A DNA stretch of 12,247 nucleotides, from NCBI GenBank assembly GCA_001724315.1, contig MEEC01000053.1, positions 1-12,247 of the forward strand, read 5' to 3'. The DNA comes from Lautropia sp. SCN 70-15. Lineage in GTDB: Bacteria > Pseudomonadota > Gammaproteobacteria > Burkholderiales > Burkholderiaceae_E. Positions 1-6,356 of this stretch are shown here, piece after piece. The notes beneath the pieces are model-generated. The model was given only the letters and a program-made list of their open reading frames with translations. It made no database searches and was not told the origin of the DNA. Position numbers and translations under genes: made by a program. Every line of letters begins with the position of its first letter. The stretch's first letter is position 1.

Positions 1-11
1 TTGCAGTGCAA
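1..11. repeat. Short perfect palindrome at window edge
   Basis: The sequence TTGCAGTGCAA has two 5-bp arms around a central G. It lies downstream of the phosphatase gene and at the very edge of the window. It could be part of an operator for a gene outside the window, or chance. Nothing else supports a role. Confidence 0.25.
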
Positions 12-18
12 TCCGGGA

Positions 19-54
19 CTGAGCTTGCGCGCCACACGCGGCCCGCAAGCTCAG
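19..54 (-). other. 3'-end hairpin of phosphatase transcript
   Basis: Positions 19-29 and 44-54 are exact reverse complements (11 bp, CTGAGCTTGCG / CGCAAGCTCAG) with a 14-nt loop that can form three more pairs. On the minus strand the stem begins across the phosphatase stop codon at 51-53. No U-tract follows (TCCCGG), so it is not a standard intrinsic terminator. It may stabilise or process the mRNA 3' end, or act with Rho. Confidence 0.5.
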
Positions 55-572
55 GCGGCGGCAACCTGCGTGGCGCGGCGCTTGGCGACCTCGAGCAGGC
101 CGTTGCAGGCGTCCTCGATGTAGTCGAGCACCTGCTCGAAGCCCTGCTGGTTGCCGTAGTAGGGGTCGGGAATCGTGGCCGACTCGTGGTCGCTGGCGAA
201 GCGCATCAGCAACTGCAGCTTGTGGTGCGCGCTCTTGGGCGCCATCTGCTGGAGCAGCGCGAGGTTGTCCCAGTCCATGGCGAGGATCATGTCGTAATCC
301 TCGAAGTCCTTGTCCTTGATGCGCCGGGCGCGCAGCCCCGAGATGTCGTAGCCGCGCTTGCTCGCGGTGGCCTGCGCGCGCTTGTCCGGCGCCTCGCCGG
401 CGTGGAAGGCGTGGGTGCCGGCCGAGCCGACCTGCACGACCTCTTCGAGGCCCGCCTGGCGCACCATCTGCTGGAACACGCCCTCGGCCATCGGCGAGCG
501 GCAGATGTTGCCCATGCAGACGAACAGGATGCGGGTATTCATTGCCAGCGAAATCGGTTCACGTTTTGCCAT
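51..572 (-). CDS. Low-molecular-weight protein tyrosine phosphatase
   Basis: This cytoplasmic phosphatase of the LMW-PTP family hydrolyses phosphotyrosine (or similar small phosphoesters) through a cysteine thiophosphate intermediate. The signature P-loop CMGNICRS is visible, with catalytic Cys19 and Arg25, and the general-acid motif DPY is at Asp136-Tyr138. The length of 173 aa is slightly above the usual 150-165. The start at 572 is chosen because GGAG lies 5 nt upstream. An internal ATG at 542 (MNTRILFVC) matches the family's usual start and would remove 10 residues. A longer open frame to 668 overlaps the uvrB end and has no family support. It lies 61 nt downstream of uvrB, same strand, probably co-transcribed. 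Physiological substrate unknown: no exopolysaccharide or tyrosine-kinase genes are in view. Confidence 0.93.
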   Translation of the reverse strand: MAKREPISLAMNTRILFVCMGNICRSPMAEGVFQQMVRQAGLEEVVQVGSAGTHAFHAGEAPDKRAQATASKRGYDISGLRARRIKDKDFEDYDMILAMDWDNLALLQQMAPKSAHHKLQLLMRFASDHESATIPDPYYGNQQGFEQVLDYIEDACNGLLEVAKRRATQVAAA

Positions 573-609
573 TTCAACTCCAGACTCGAAAACAGGATCC
601 TTGGTTCTT

Positions 610-630
610 GCGCCGCTCCGCGAGCGGCGC
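610..630 (-). other. Intercistronic GC hairpin between uvrB and phosphatase
   Basis: A 9-bp stem (610-618 with 622-630, GCGCCGCTC / GAGCGGCGC) has a 3-nt loop and starts 3 nt past the uvrB stop codon (634-636). No T-run follows on the minus strand, so it is more likely a stabilising or attenuating mRNA element than a full terminator. It would separate expression of uvrB from the downstream phosphatase gene. Confidence 0.5.
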
Positions 631-633
631 CAT

Positions 634-2721
634 TCAAGCAGCCTTCCCAGCCACGAACGGAACGACATTGCTCCCTCCGTCCGAACCGAAAAACCGCTCC
701 TTCAATGCAGCGAGCTGGTCGCGCAACTGCGCGGCCTTCTCGAATTCCAGGTTCTTCGCGTGCTCGAGCATCTGCTTCTCGAGCCGCTTGATCTCTTTCG
801 CGAGCGCCTTCTCCGACATCGCGTCGTAGCCCGCCAGCTGCTCGGCGGCCTTGAGCTCCTGGCGCGCCTGCTGCGGATCCCAGACGCCGTCGATCATGTC
901 GCGGATCTGCTTGCTAACCCCGCGCGGCACGATGCCGTGCTCGACGTTGAACGCCACCTGTTTCAGCCGCCGCCGCTCGGTCTCGTCGATGGCCCTGCGC
1001 ATCGAGTCGGTGACCCGGTCGGCGTACAGGATCGCGGTGCCGTTCAGGTTGCGCGCCGCCCGCCCGATCGTCTGGATCAGGCTGCGGTCCGAGCGAAGAA
1101 AGCCTTCCTTGTCGGCGTCGAGGATCGCCACCAGCGAGACCTCGGGAATGTCGAGCCCTTCGCGCAGCAGGTTGATTCCCACCAGCACGTCGAAGGTGCC
1201 CAGGCGCAGGTCGCGGATGATCTCGACCCGCTCCACCGTGTCGATGTCCGAGTGCAGGTAGCGGACCCGCACGCCGTTCTCGCCCAGGTAGTCGGTGAGG
1301 TCCTCGGCCATTCGTTTGGTGAGCGTGGTGACCAGCACCCGCTCGCCGCGCTCGACCCGCACGCGAATCTCGGACAGCACGTCGTCGACCTGGCTGGTGG
1401 CCGGCCTGACGGTGACCACCGGATCGACCAGGCCGGTGGGCCGCACCACCTGCTCGACCACCTGTCCCGACTGGCGCGCCTCGTAGGCGGCCGGCGTGGC
1501 CGACACGAACACGCACTGGCGCACCTTGGACTCGAACTCCTCGAAGGTGAGCGGCCGGTTGTCCAGCGCCGAGGGCAGCCGGAAACCGTAGTCGACCAGC
1601 GTTTCCTTGCGCGAGCGGTCGCCGCGATACATGCCGCCGAGCTGGCCGATCGTGACATGGCTCTCGTCGATGATCATCAGCGCGTCGGACGGCAGGTAGT
1701 CGACCAGCGTGGGCGGCGGCTCGCCGGGCGCCGCACCCGACAGGTGCCTGGTGTAGTTCTCGATGCCCTTGCAGAAGCCGAGCTCCTGCAGCATCTCGAT
1801 GTCGAAGCGGGTGCGCTGCTCGAGCCGCTGCGCCTCGACGAACTTGCCCTGCGCGTTGAAGAAGGCGAGCCGCTCGCGCAGCTCTTCCTTGATCGTTTCG
1901 ATGGCGCGCAGCACGGTCGCCCGCGGCGTCACGTAGTGCGACGACGGGTACACGGTGAAGCGCGGGATCTTCTGCTGCACCCGGCCGGTGAGCGGATCGA
2001 AGAGCTGGATGCTCTCGACCTCGTCGTCGAACAGCTCGACCCGCACCGCGAGCTCGGCGTGCTCGGCGGGGAAGATGTCGATCGCGTCGCCGCGCACCCG
2101 GAAGCTGCCGCGCACGAAATCGGTCTCGTTGCGCTTGTACTGCATGGACACCAGCCGCGCCAGCACGTCGCGCTGGGACATCTTGTCCTTCACGCGCAGC
2201 GTCATGACCATCGCGTGATAGTCGTTCGGGTTGCCGATGCCGTAGATGCACGACACCGTCGCCACGATCACCGTGTCGCGACGCTCGAGCAGCGACTTGG
2301 TGGCCGACAGCCGCATCTGCTCGATGTGCTCGTTGATCGACGAGTCCTTCTCGATGAACAGGTCGCGCTGAGGCACGTAGGCCTCGGGCTGGTAGTAGTC
2401 GTAATAGGAGACGAAGTACTCGACCGCGTTGTTCGGGAAGAACTCGCGCATCTCCGCGTACAGCTGCGCGGCCAGCGTCTTGTTCGGCGCGAGGACCAGC
2501 GCCGGCCGGCCGAGCCGCGCGATGACGTTGGCCATCGTGAAGGTCTTCCCCGAGCCGGTCACGCCGAGCAGCGTCTGGAAGCTCAGCCCGTCCTGGATGC
2601 CTTCGACCAGGCGCGCGATCGCCTCCGGCTGGTCGCCAGCCGGGGGAAACGGCTGGTACAGCTGGAAAGGGCTTCCCGGGAAGCTGACGAACTTCGTGCT
2701 GTCGAGCGCGAGATCGGTCAT
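634..2721 (-). CDS. uvrB: UvrABC excinuclease subunit B
   Basis: UvrB is the damage-verifying helicase-like subunit of nucleotide excision repair. UvrA loads it onto damaged DNA and it recruits UvrC for incision. The 695-aa product carries Walker A GVTGSGKT (53-60), the strand-separating beta-hairpin region around 100-123 (YYDYYQPEAYVPQRD), Walker B DESH (352-355), helicase motif VI QTIGRAARN (550-558) and a C-terminal UVR coiled-coil that binds UvrC (about 640-675). Length is close to the E. coli protein (673 aa), with a short tail. The ATG at 2721 gives the usual N-terminus leading to FQLYQPFPPAGDQPEAI. No strong Shine-Dalgarno sequence precedes it. No clear LexA box (CTGT-N8-ACAG) is seen upstream, so SOS control cannot be asserted. 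It is divergent from the aminotransferase gene. Confidence 0.98.
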   Translation of the reverse strand: MTDLALDSTKFVSFPGSPFQLYQPFPPAGDQPEAIARLVEGIQDGLSFQTLLGVTGSGKTFTMANVIARLGRPALVLAPNKTLAAQLYAEMREFFPNNAVEYFVSYYDYYQPEAYVPQRDLFIEKDSSINEHIEQMRLSATKSLLERRDTVIVATVSCIYGIGNPNDYHAMVMTLRVKDKMSQRDVLARLVSMQYKRNETDFVRGSFRVRGDAIDIFPAEHAELAVRVELFDDEVESIQLFDPLTGRVQQKIPRFTVYPSSHYVTPRATVLRAIETIKEELRERLAFFNAQGKFVEAQRLEQRTRFDIEMLQELGFCKGIENYTRHLSGAAPGEPPPTLVDYLPSDALMIIDESHVTIGQLGGMYRGDRSRKETLVDYGFRLPSALDNRPLTFEEFESKVRQCVFVSATPAAYEARQSGQVVEQVVRPTGLVDPVVTVRPATSQVDDVLSEIRVRVERGERVLVTTLTKRMAEDLTDYLGENGVRVRYLHSDIDTVERVEIIRDLRLGTFDVLVGINLLREGLDIPEVSLVAILDADKEGFLRSDRSLIQTIGRAARNLNGTAILYADRVTDSMRRAIDETERRRLKQVAFNVEHGIVPRGVSKQIRDMIDGVWDPQQARQELKAAEQLAGYDAMSEKALAKEIKRLEKQMLEHAKNLEFEKAAQLRDQLAALKERFFGSDGGSNVVPFVAGKAA

Positions 2722-3005
2722 CTGGGCGGAGGGTTCCGGAGGCAGCGTGTTAGACTTGACAAAACCGACCCTTGCTGCGCTGCCGCATGAACTCGCGGGA
2801 TTCCCGACAGTCCGGAATCCGGCCGAAATCCACGTGCCGGCAAGGGCTTTTCATCTGGGCCTCACGGTGCTTTCGCCGCCGCTCGGCCAAAGACAAATTA
2901 TCGCCGCGCGCCCCCCAAAAAGCTAGTGCCCTGCACATTTTTTGTGCAGATACTTGTGTTTCATTAGGTAATTTTTCTTAACAATCAGGAACTTGGTCGA
3001 TCGCC
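2722..3005. promoter_or_regulatory. Divergent intergenic region, uvrB / aminotransferase
   Basis: This 284-nt region has no convincing gene; the short open frames in it have no family features. The right half (about 2930-3000) is clearly more AT-rich than its surroundings and should hold the plus-strand promoter. One possible pair is TTGTGT (2954-2959) and TTAACA (2978-2983) with an 18-bp spacer, which is a weak match. A perfect TTGACA at 2756-2761 has no partner -10 box. A 23-bp near-palindrome is at 2798-2820. No strong uvrB promoter could be picked. Confidence 0.45.
2798..2820. repeat. 23-bp near-perfect palindrome in divergent region
   Basis: The layout is GGATTCC - C - GAC - A - GTC - C - GGAATCC, so 20 of 22 arm bases pair around a central A at 2809, with only the C/C position mismatched. 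It lies 77 nt upstream of the uvrB start and about 185 nt upstream of the aminotransferase start. It could be an operator for a dimeric regulator or an RNA hairpin with a 9-nt loop. No regulator family was recognised from the motif. Confidence 0.45.
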
Positions 3006-4214
3006 ATGAGCCAGTCGATGTTTGCCGCCGTCCAGTTGGCGCCCCGTGACCCCATCCTGGGCATGACCGAAGCCTTCAACGCCGACACGCGCACCAACAA
3101 GGTGAACCTCGGCGTCGGCGTCTACTACGACGACAACGGCAAGCTGCCGCTGCTCGCCGCGGTGCGGGAGGCCGAGAAAACCCGCCTCGAGGCGGCGCCG
3201 GCGCGCGGCTATCTGCCCATCGAAGGCTTCGGCGCCTACAACCAGGCGGTGCAGCAACTGCTGTTCGGCAAGGACTCGCCGCTGCTGGCCGCCGGCCGCG
3301 TCGCGACCTTCGAGGCCCTGGGCGGAACCGGCGGCCTGAAGATCGGCGCCGACTTCCTGAAGCGGCTCGCCCCGAACGCCGAGGTCTGGATCAGCGACCC
3401 GAGCTGGGAGAACCACCGCGCGCTGTTCGAAGGCGCCGGCTTCAAGGTCAATGCCTACCCTTACTACGACTCGGCCACGCACGGCGTGAACTTCCAGGGC
3501 ATGCTGGCCGCCCTGAACGCGATGCCTGCCGGCGCGATCGTGGTGCTGCACGCGTGCTGCCACAACCCCACCGGCGTCGACCTGGGCGTCGAGCAGTGGA
3601 AGCAGGTGGTCGAGGCGGTGCGCGGCCGCGGCCTGGTCGCCTTCCTCGACATGGCCTACCAGGGCTTCGGCGACGGCATCGAGGAAGACGCCGCGGCGCT
3701 GCGACTGTTCGCGGACTCCGGCCTGCCCTTCTTCGTGTCGAGCTCGTTCTCGAAGTCCTTCTCGCTGTACGGCGAGCGGGTCGGCGCCCTGTCCATCGTC
3801 ACGCTCGACCGCGACGAGACCGCCCGGGTAACCAGCCAGGTCAAGCGGGTGATCCGGACCAACTACTCGAATCCGCCGACCCACGGCGCGGCGATCGTGG
3901 CGGCCGTGCTGTCCACGCCCGAGCTGCGCAAGCTCTGGGAGCAGGAGCTCGCCGGCATGCGCGAGCGCATCCGCCAGATGCGCGTGCAGCTGGTCGAGAA
4001 GCTGAAGGCCCGCGGCGTCAAGCAGGACTTCTCCTTCGTGACCACCCAGCGGGGCATGTTCTCGTATTCGGGCCTCACATCGGCGCAGGTCGATCGGCTG
4101 CGCGAGGAGTTCGGCATCTACGCGATCGCCACCGGCCGCATCTGCCTGGCGGCGCTGAACAGCAGGAACATCGACGCGGTGGCCGACGCGATCGCGAAGG
4201 TGGTCGCGGAGTAA
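3006..4214 (+). CDS. Class I aromatic/aspartate aminotransferase
   Basis: This PLP-dependent fold-type I aminotransferase is of the AspC/TyrB subfamily. It transfers amino groups between aspartate or aromatic amino acids and 2-oxoglutarate. The whole 402 aa aligns from memory with E. coli AspC: start region APRDPILGM, GGTGGL (106-111), HACCHNPTG (182-190, Asn187), LDMAYQG (214-220), PLP-lysine Lys250 in SSSFSKSFSLYGERVG, YSNPP (287-291) and substrate-carboxylate Arg378 in TGRI. Sequence alone does not separate aspartate from tyrosine preference, so no symbol is given. ATG 3006 has only a distant AGGA at 2987-2990. A second ATG at 3018 aligns with the AspC start and may be the true one. No terminator is visible before the tRNA gene 64 nt downstream. 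Confidence 0.95.
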   Translation: MSQSMFAAVQLAPRDPILGMTEAFNADTRTNKVNLGVGVYYDDNGKLPLLAAVREAEKTRLEAAPARGYLPIEGFGAYNQAVQQLLFGKDSPLLAAGRVATFEALGGTGGLKIGADFLKRLAPNAEVWISDPSWENHRALFEGAGFKVNAYPYYDSATHGVNFQGMLAALNAMPAGAIVVLHACCHNPTGVDLGVEQWKQVVEAVRGRGLVAFLDMAYQGFGDGIEEDAAALRLFADSGLPFFVSSSFSKSFSLYGERVGALSIVTLDRDETARVTSQVKRVIRTNYSNPPTHGAAIVAAVLSTPELRKLWEQELAGMRERIRQMRVQLVEKLKARGVKQDFSFVTTQRGMFSYSGLTSAQVDRLREEFGIYAIATGRICLAALNSRNIDAVADAIAKVVAE

Positions 4215-4238
4215 GCTGCCTTCATTCTGGAACGCGAT

Positions 4239-4268
4239 TCGACAGATTCGAGAAAGTCTGGCTATAAT
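4239..4268 (+). promoter_or_regulatory. Sigma-70 promoter of tRNA-Asn
   Basis: A -35 box TCGACA (4239-4244, five of six matches) and a perfect -10 box TATAAT (4263-4268) are separated by 18 bp. The predicted start of transcription, near 4275, is only a few nucleotides before the mature tRNA 5' end at 4279. Confidence 0.8.
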
Positions 4269-4278
4269 CGCGGTCTGT

Positions 4279-4568
4279 TCCCCGATAGCTCAGTCGGTAG
4301 AGCGACGGACTGTTAACTTAATGGCAGCCCGTATGGGAAACCATACGGTGAAAACACCCCTAATTCGGGGAACCCTAAAGCGCCGAAGGCGCCAAGGCAA
4401 TCCCGAGCAAGCAGGCGGAGATCTTCGGATCGAAGCCGGGCATGTGTAGAGACTTTACGGGGCGCGCCTACAGCGAAAGCCAAGGCGAAGAGAAAGTCCA
4501 AGCCGGTTGGAAACTTCCGGGCACTTGTAATCCGCAGGTCCCAGGTTCGAGCCCTGGTCGGGGAGCCA
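4279..4568 (+). tRNA. tRNA-Asn(GUU), interrupted by a group I intron
   Basis: The exons are 4279-4313 and 4528-4568. Joined, they give a complete 76-nt tRNA with encoded CCA: acceptor stem TCCCCGA (4279-4285) with TCGGGGA (4558-4564), discriminator G, CCA 4566-4568. The D arm has GCTC/GAGC, the anticodon stem is CGGA/TCCG and the loop CTGTTAA has anticodon GUU, and the T arm is CCAGG TTCGAGC CCTGG. The intron falls inside the anticodon, between U35 and U36, so no functional tRNA-Asn can form from this gene without splicing. The gene has its own near-consensus promoter (4239-4268) and terminator (4579-4608). Confidence 0.96.
4314..4527 (+). ncRNA. Group I self-splicing intron (214 nt) in tRNA-Asn anticodon loop
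   Basis: The boundaries follow group I rules: the 5' exon ends in U4313 and the intron ends in G4527. The internal guide GCAG (4324-4327) pairs with exon CUGU (4310-4313), placing the required U-G wobble at the splice site. P2 is a perfect 8-bp stem (4329-4336/4341-4348) with a GAAA loop. A P5-like stem is GCGCC/GGCGC (4380-4384/4388-4392). P7 is GACUUU (4451-4456) with AAAGUC (4493-4498). P9 (4503-4520) ends in a GAAA loop at 4510-4513. The P4 region (4362-4380), the segment 4444-4460 and AGUCCA (4495-4500) closely resemble the 205-nt Azoarcus tRNA-Ile intron as I remember it, so subgroup IC3 is likely. No homing endonuclease fits inside; a 62-codon antisense frame is chance. Confidence 0.94.
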
Positions 4569-4578
4569 GATTACACGG

Positions 4579-4608
4579 AAAGGCCGCGCAGCAATGCGCG
4601 GCCTTTTT
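4579..4608 (+). terminator. Intrinsic terminator after tRNA-Asn
   Basis: The stem GGCCGCGC (4582-4589) pairs with GCGCGGCC (4596-4603) around the 6-nt loop AGCAAT, followed by TTTTT (4604-4608). Preceding A residues could extend the stem. On the minus strand it ends in only three T residues, so it may also weakly end the transcript arriving from the sigma/DUF4148-like genes. Confidence 0.9.
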
Positions 4609-4696
4609 CGTTCCAGCCCCCTGTCGTTCGAGTCCTCTTTCGCTCTTTCGTTCGAGCTCGCCACGACCGCCTCGTCCCCGCGGCGAGCGACAGGTC

Positions 4697-4990
4697 TCAG
4701 TTCCTGTAGTTGCCGTCGTAGACGGTGCCGGCCGCATAGGTGCGGGCCGCCTCGCGGCCTTCCGCGCGGACCTCTACGGCGCTGCGCTCCCAGCCCTCAC
4801 GGCCGGTCGCGAACACCGTCACCTCTCCCTGGGTGACCATTTCGTCGCGCATTCGTGCGCGCTCGAGTTCCTGGATCACTTCGGCCCGCGTGAGCCTGGG
4901 CACGAAGAAGTCGTTCGCCTCGACGATCTCCTGCGCCATCGGCGCCGAAGACGATACCGCGACGAGCGCGGTGAACAGCAGCGCTCTCAT
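4697..4990 (-). CDS. Small exported protein, DUF4148-like
   Basis: This 97-aa protein has a typical Sec signal peptide (MRALLFTALVAVSSSAPMAQ, cleavage likely after Ala-Gln or just before it) and a periplasmic remainder. The segment LTRAEVIQELERAR resembles the core of DUF4148, a family of small exported proteins common in Burkholderiales with no assigned function. The start at 4990 is preferred over the adjacent ATG at 4993 because GAGGAG (4996-5001) then sits 5 nt upstream. It begins 58 nt after the sigma-factor stop codon on the same strand and is probably co-transcribed with it. No cysteine or catalytic motif is visible. The family call is from memory of the motif and is moderate. Confidence 0.7.
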   Translation of the reverse strand: MRALLFTALVAVSSSAPMAQEIVEANDFFVPRLTRAEVIQELERARMRDEMVTQGEVTVFATGREGWERSAVEVRAEGREAARTYAAGTVYDGNYRN

Positions 4991-5048
4991 CATTGCTCCT
5001 CATGAACGTCGGAATGGACGTGCGCGACAGGCCTTGCGGCATCGCGTC

Positions 5049-5684
5049 TTACCGTCCTGGCATTGGTCGCGACCGGCCCGGCATTCGTGACGCCGGATGC
5101 GAGCGCGATTCGCCGCCGCCGGGCCGCCAGTCCCGCTCCAGGCACCGGCGCAGGCTCACCCTGGCTCGATGCAGCAGCGTGCGGCAGTTCGGCGCCGACA
5201 AGCCGAGCTGCTCGCAGATCTCGTCGGTGCCGAATCCGTACCACTCGTGCAGAACGAACACCTGCGTGGCCCTGGCAGGCAGTCTCGACGCGCAGCGGGC
5301 GATCGCGTCGGCCAGTTCCCGACGCTCGAGCGCACCGTCGGGCTCGCACCCGAGGGAGGCGCAAAAGCCCTGGTGCGGACAGTCGCGGCAGAGCGAATCG
5401 AGCGCCCCTTCGTCGACCGCGCCGCCGTCATCGAGATTGGTCAGCCACCGGCTCTCGTTCGAGCGCCACCAGTCCGCCGCCTTGTGCTTGAGGATGCCGA
5501 GCGCCCAGGTGGCCAGGCTGGCGTCGCCTCGCCAGGCCGCGCGGCCCTCGGCGATCACGAGCAGGGTTTCCTGGACGAGGTCTTCGGCAAGCGCCGGGTC
5601 GGCTGCGAGCAGGCGCGCGTACCGCATCAGGCGCACGCGCAGCGACGCCAGTTCGAGGTCGCGGTGCTGGAAGGAGCGCGCCAT
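5049..5684 (-). CDS. ECF-like sigma-70 family sigma factor with cysteine-rich linker
   Basis: The 211-aa product has sigma region 2 (about residues 10-75, with LAEDLVQETLLVIAEG and a WALGILKHKAADWWR recognition segment) and sigma region 4 (about 125-182, FVLHEWYGFGTDEICEQLGLS followed by a helix ending LLHRARVSLRRCLE). It would direct RNA polymerase to a small set of alternative promoters. The linker between the domains carries Cys99, Cys102, Cys108 and Cys113 (CRDCPHQGFCASLGC), a possible metal- or redox-binding cluster. The start at 5684 gives a normal N-terminus, but the Shine-Dalgarno sequence is poor; longer in-frame starts to 5783 add only arginine-rich sequence. The last ~30 residues form a basic tail. 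No anti-sigma gene adjoins; the downstream neighbour is the small exported protein gene. Confidence 0.88.
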   Translation of the reverse strand: MARSFQHRDLELASLRVRLMRYARLLAADPALAEDLVQETLLVIAEGRAAWRGDASLATWALGILKHKAADWWRSNESRWLTNLDDGGAVDEGALDSLCRDCPHQGFCASLGCEPDGALERRELADAIARCASRLPARATQVFVLHEWYGFGTDEICEQLGLSAPNCRTLLHRARVSLRRCLERDWRPGGGESRSHPASRMPGRSRPMPGR

Positions 5685-5711
5685 CTTTCGGCCAGCCCCA
5701 GACCCGCGCGA

Positions 5712-5735
5712 AGCGGACCGAGACGTTCGGGTCCG
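5712..5735 (-). other. Possible leader hairpin upstream of sigma gene
   Basis: CGGACCGA (5714-5721) can pair with TCGG-g-TCCG (5727-5735) with one bulged G. The sequence lies about 30 nt before the sigma-factor start in a 120-nt gap that otherwise shows no clear promoter. The gap also has a perfect 12-bp palindrome GACCCGCGGGTC (5795-5806) overlapping the nsrR stop codon. In DNA this GC-rich, such structures can arise by chance. Confidence 0.25.
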
Positions 5736-5804
5736 AGCCTTGCGCGAGCGTCGATGATGCGCCGCTTCGCCGCGGCGCGCCACCGGAAAGCGGCGACCCG
5801 CGGG

Positions 5805-6242
5805 TCAGGCCGGCTTCATCATCGTCACGATCCGCATCGTGGCCGGGCTGTCCAGGAGATCCTTCAGCGTGTACCGATCGAGCACCGCCAGAAAGGCGTC
5901 CAGCGCCTCACTCAGCGCCTGCTTGAGCCGGCAGCCGCGATCGACCAGGCAGGCGCCGCCCGCATCGAAGCACTCGACCAGGTTCAGGTCCGCCTCCATG
6001 TTGCGCAGCACCTCACCGATCCGGATCTCCTCGGCCTTCATGCCCAGCCGCAGCCCTCCGCCCTTGCCTCGCTGGCCGTGAAGGAATCCGTCGCGCACCA
6101 GCTGGTTGACCACCTTCATCAGGTGGGTGCGAGAGATCGCGAAGCGCTCGGCGATCTCGGCGATGGTGACCAGGCGATCCGGGTTGCCGCCCACGTACAT
6201 CAGCACGCGCAGCGCGTAGTCGGTGTGTTGGGTGATTCGCAT
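5805..6242 (-). CDS. nsrR: Rrf2-family [Fe-S] repressor, NsrR-like (nitric oxide sensor)
   Basis: This 145-aa Rrf2 regulator has an N-terminal winged helix (TDYALRVLMYV, ISRTHLMKVVNQLVRDGF, recognition wing GQRGKGGGLRLG, about residues 7-67) and the NsrR-type cluster region LVECFDAGGACLVDRGCRLKQAL. Its three cysteines, Cys91, Cys98 and Cys104, correspond to the cluster ligands of E. coli NsrR at 91, 96 and 102. Known NsrR proteins lose DNA binding when NO attacks the cluster, derepressing NO-detoxifying genes. The match is closer to NsrR than to IscR, whose cysteine spacing differs. The start is preceded by no strong Shine-Dalgarno sequence. It is divergent from the TRAP operon, 114 nt apart. 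No NO-detoxification gene (hmp, norB, ytfE) is in the window. Confidence 0.88.
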   Translation of the reverse strand: MRITQHTDYALRVLMYVGGNPDRLVTIAEIAERFAISRTHLMKVVNQLVRDGFLHGQRGKGGGLRLGMKAEEIRIGEVLRNMEADLNLVECFDAGGACLVDRGCRLKQALSEALDAFLAVLDRYTLKDLLDSPATMRIVTMMKPA

Positions 6243-6356
6243 GTCATCAGCTTATCCGAAACCCCGCCGGGCCCCGGGGCCGCCCCCGCCGGCATCTCCA
6301 CCAATCTTTGAGATAATCCCGGTTCCATTTCACTGATTCCCCGAAGAGGAGACCCC
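6243..6356. promoter_or_regulatory. nsrR / TRAP operon divergent promoter region
   Basis: This 114-nt region should contain both divergent promoters. On the plus strand a good -10-like GATAAT lies at 6312-6317, but no matching -35 is visible 16-19 nt upstream. The binding-protein gene has a strong ribosome site, GAGGAG (6346-6351), 5 nt before its ATG. A GC palindrome GGCCCCGGGGCC is at 6270-6281. No sequence close to the known NsrR consensus (AAGATGYATTT-type arms) was found. Confidence 0.45.

Noticed and set aside
358..2790. An 810-codon plus-strand frame opposite uvrB
   Set aside because: It is antisense to uvrB, with biased His/Arg/Asp/Leu composition and no family resemblance; a codon-phase shadow of uvrB.
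2750..2938. Short open frames (62-69 codons) in the uvrB/aminotransferase gap
   Set aside because: No ribosome site or recognisable motif; the frames overlap each other on both strands, and the region is better explained as promoter DNA.
4313..4501. A 62-codon minus-strand frame inside the tRNA intron, considered as a homing endonuclease remnant
   Set aside because: It has no LAGLIDADG, GIY-YIG or HNH motif and overlaps structured ribozyme core elements on the opposite strand.
4279..4568. Archaeal-type bulge-helix-bulge intron, or a broken tRNA with an unrelated insertion
   Set aside because: The insert shows group I hallmarks (guide pairing, U-G wobble, terminal G, P7 pairing, GAAA loops), and the flanks rebuild a perfect tRNA.
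4635..4650. Tandem CTCTTTCG x2 between tRNA terminator and the DUF4148-like gene
   Set aside because: Two 8-bp copies are too short to distinguish from chance, and no associated feature was seen.
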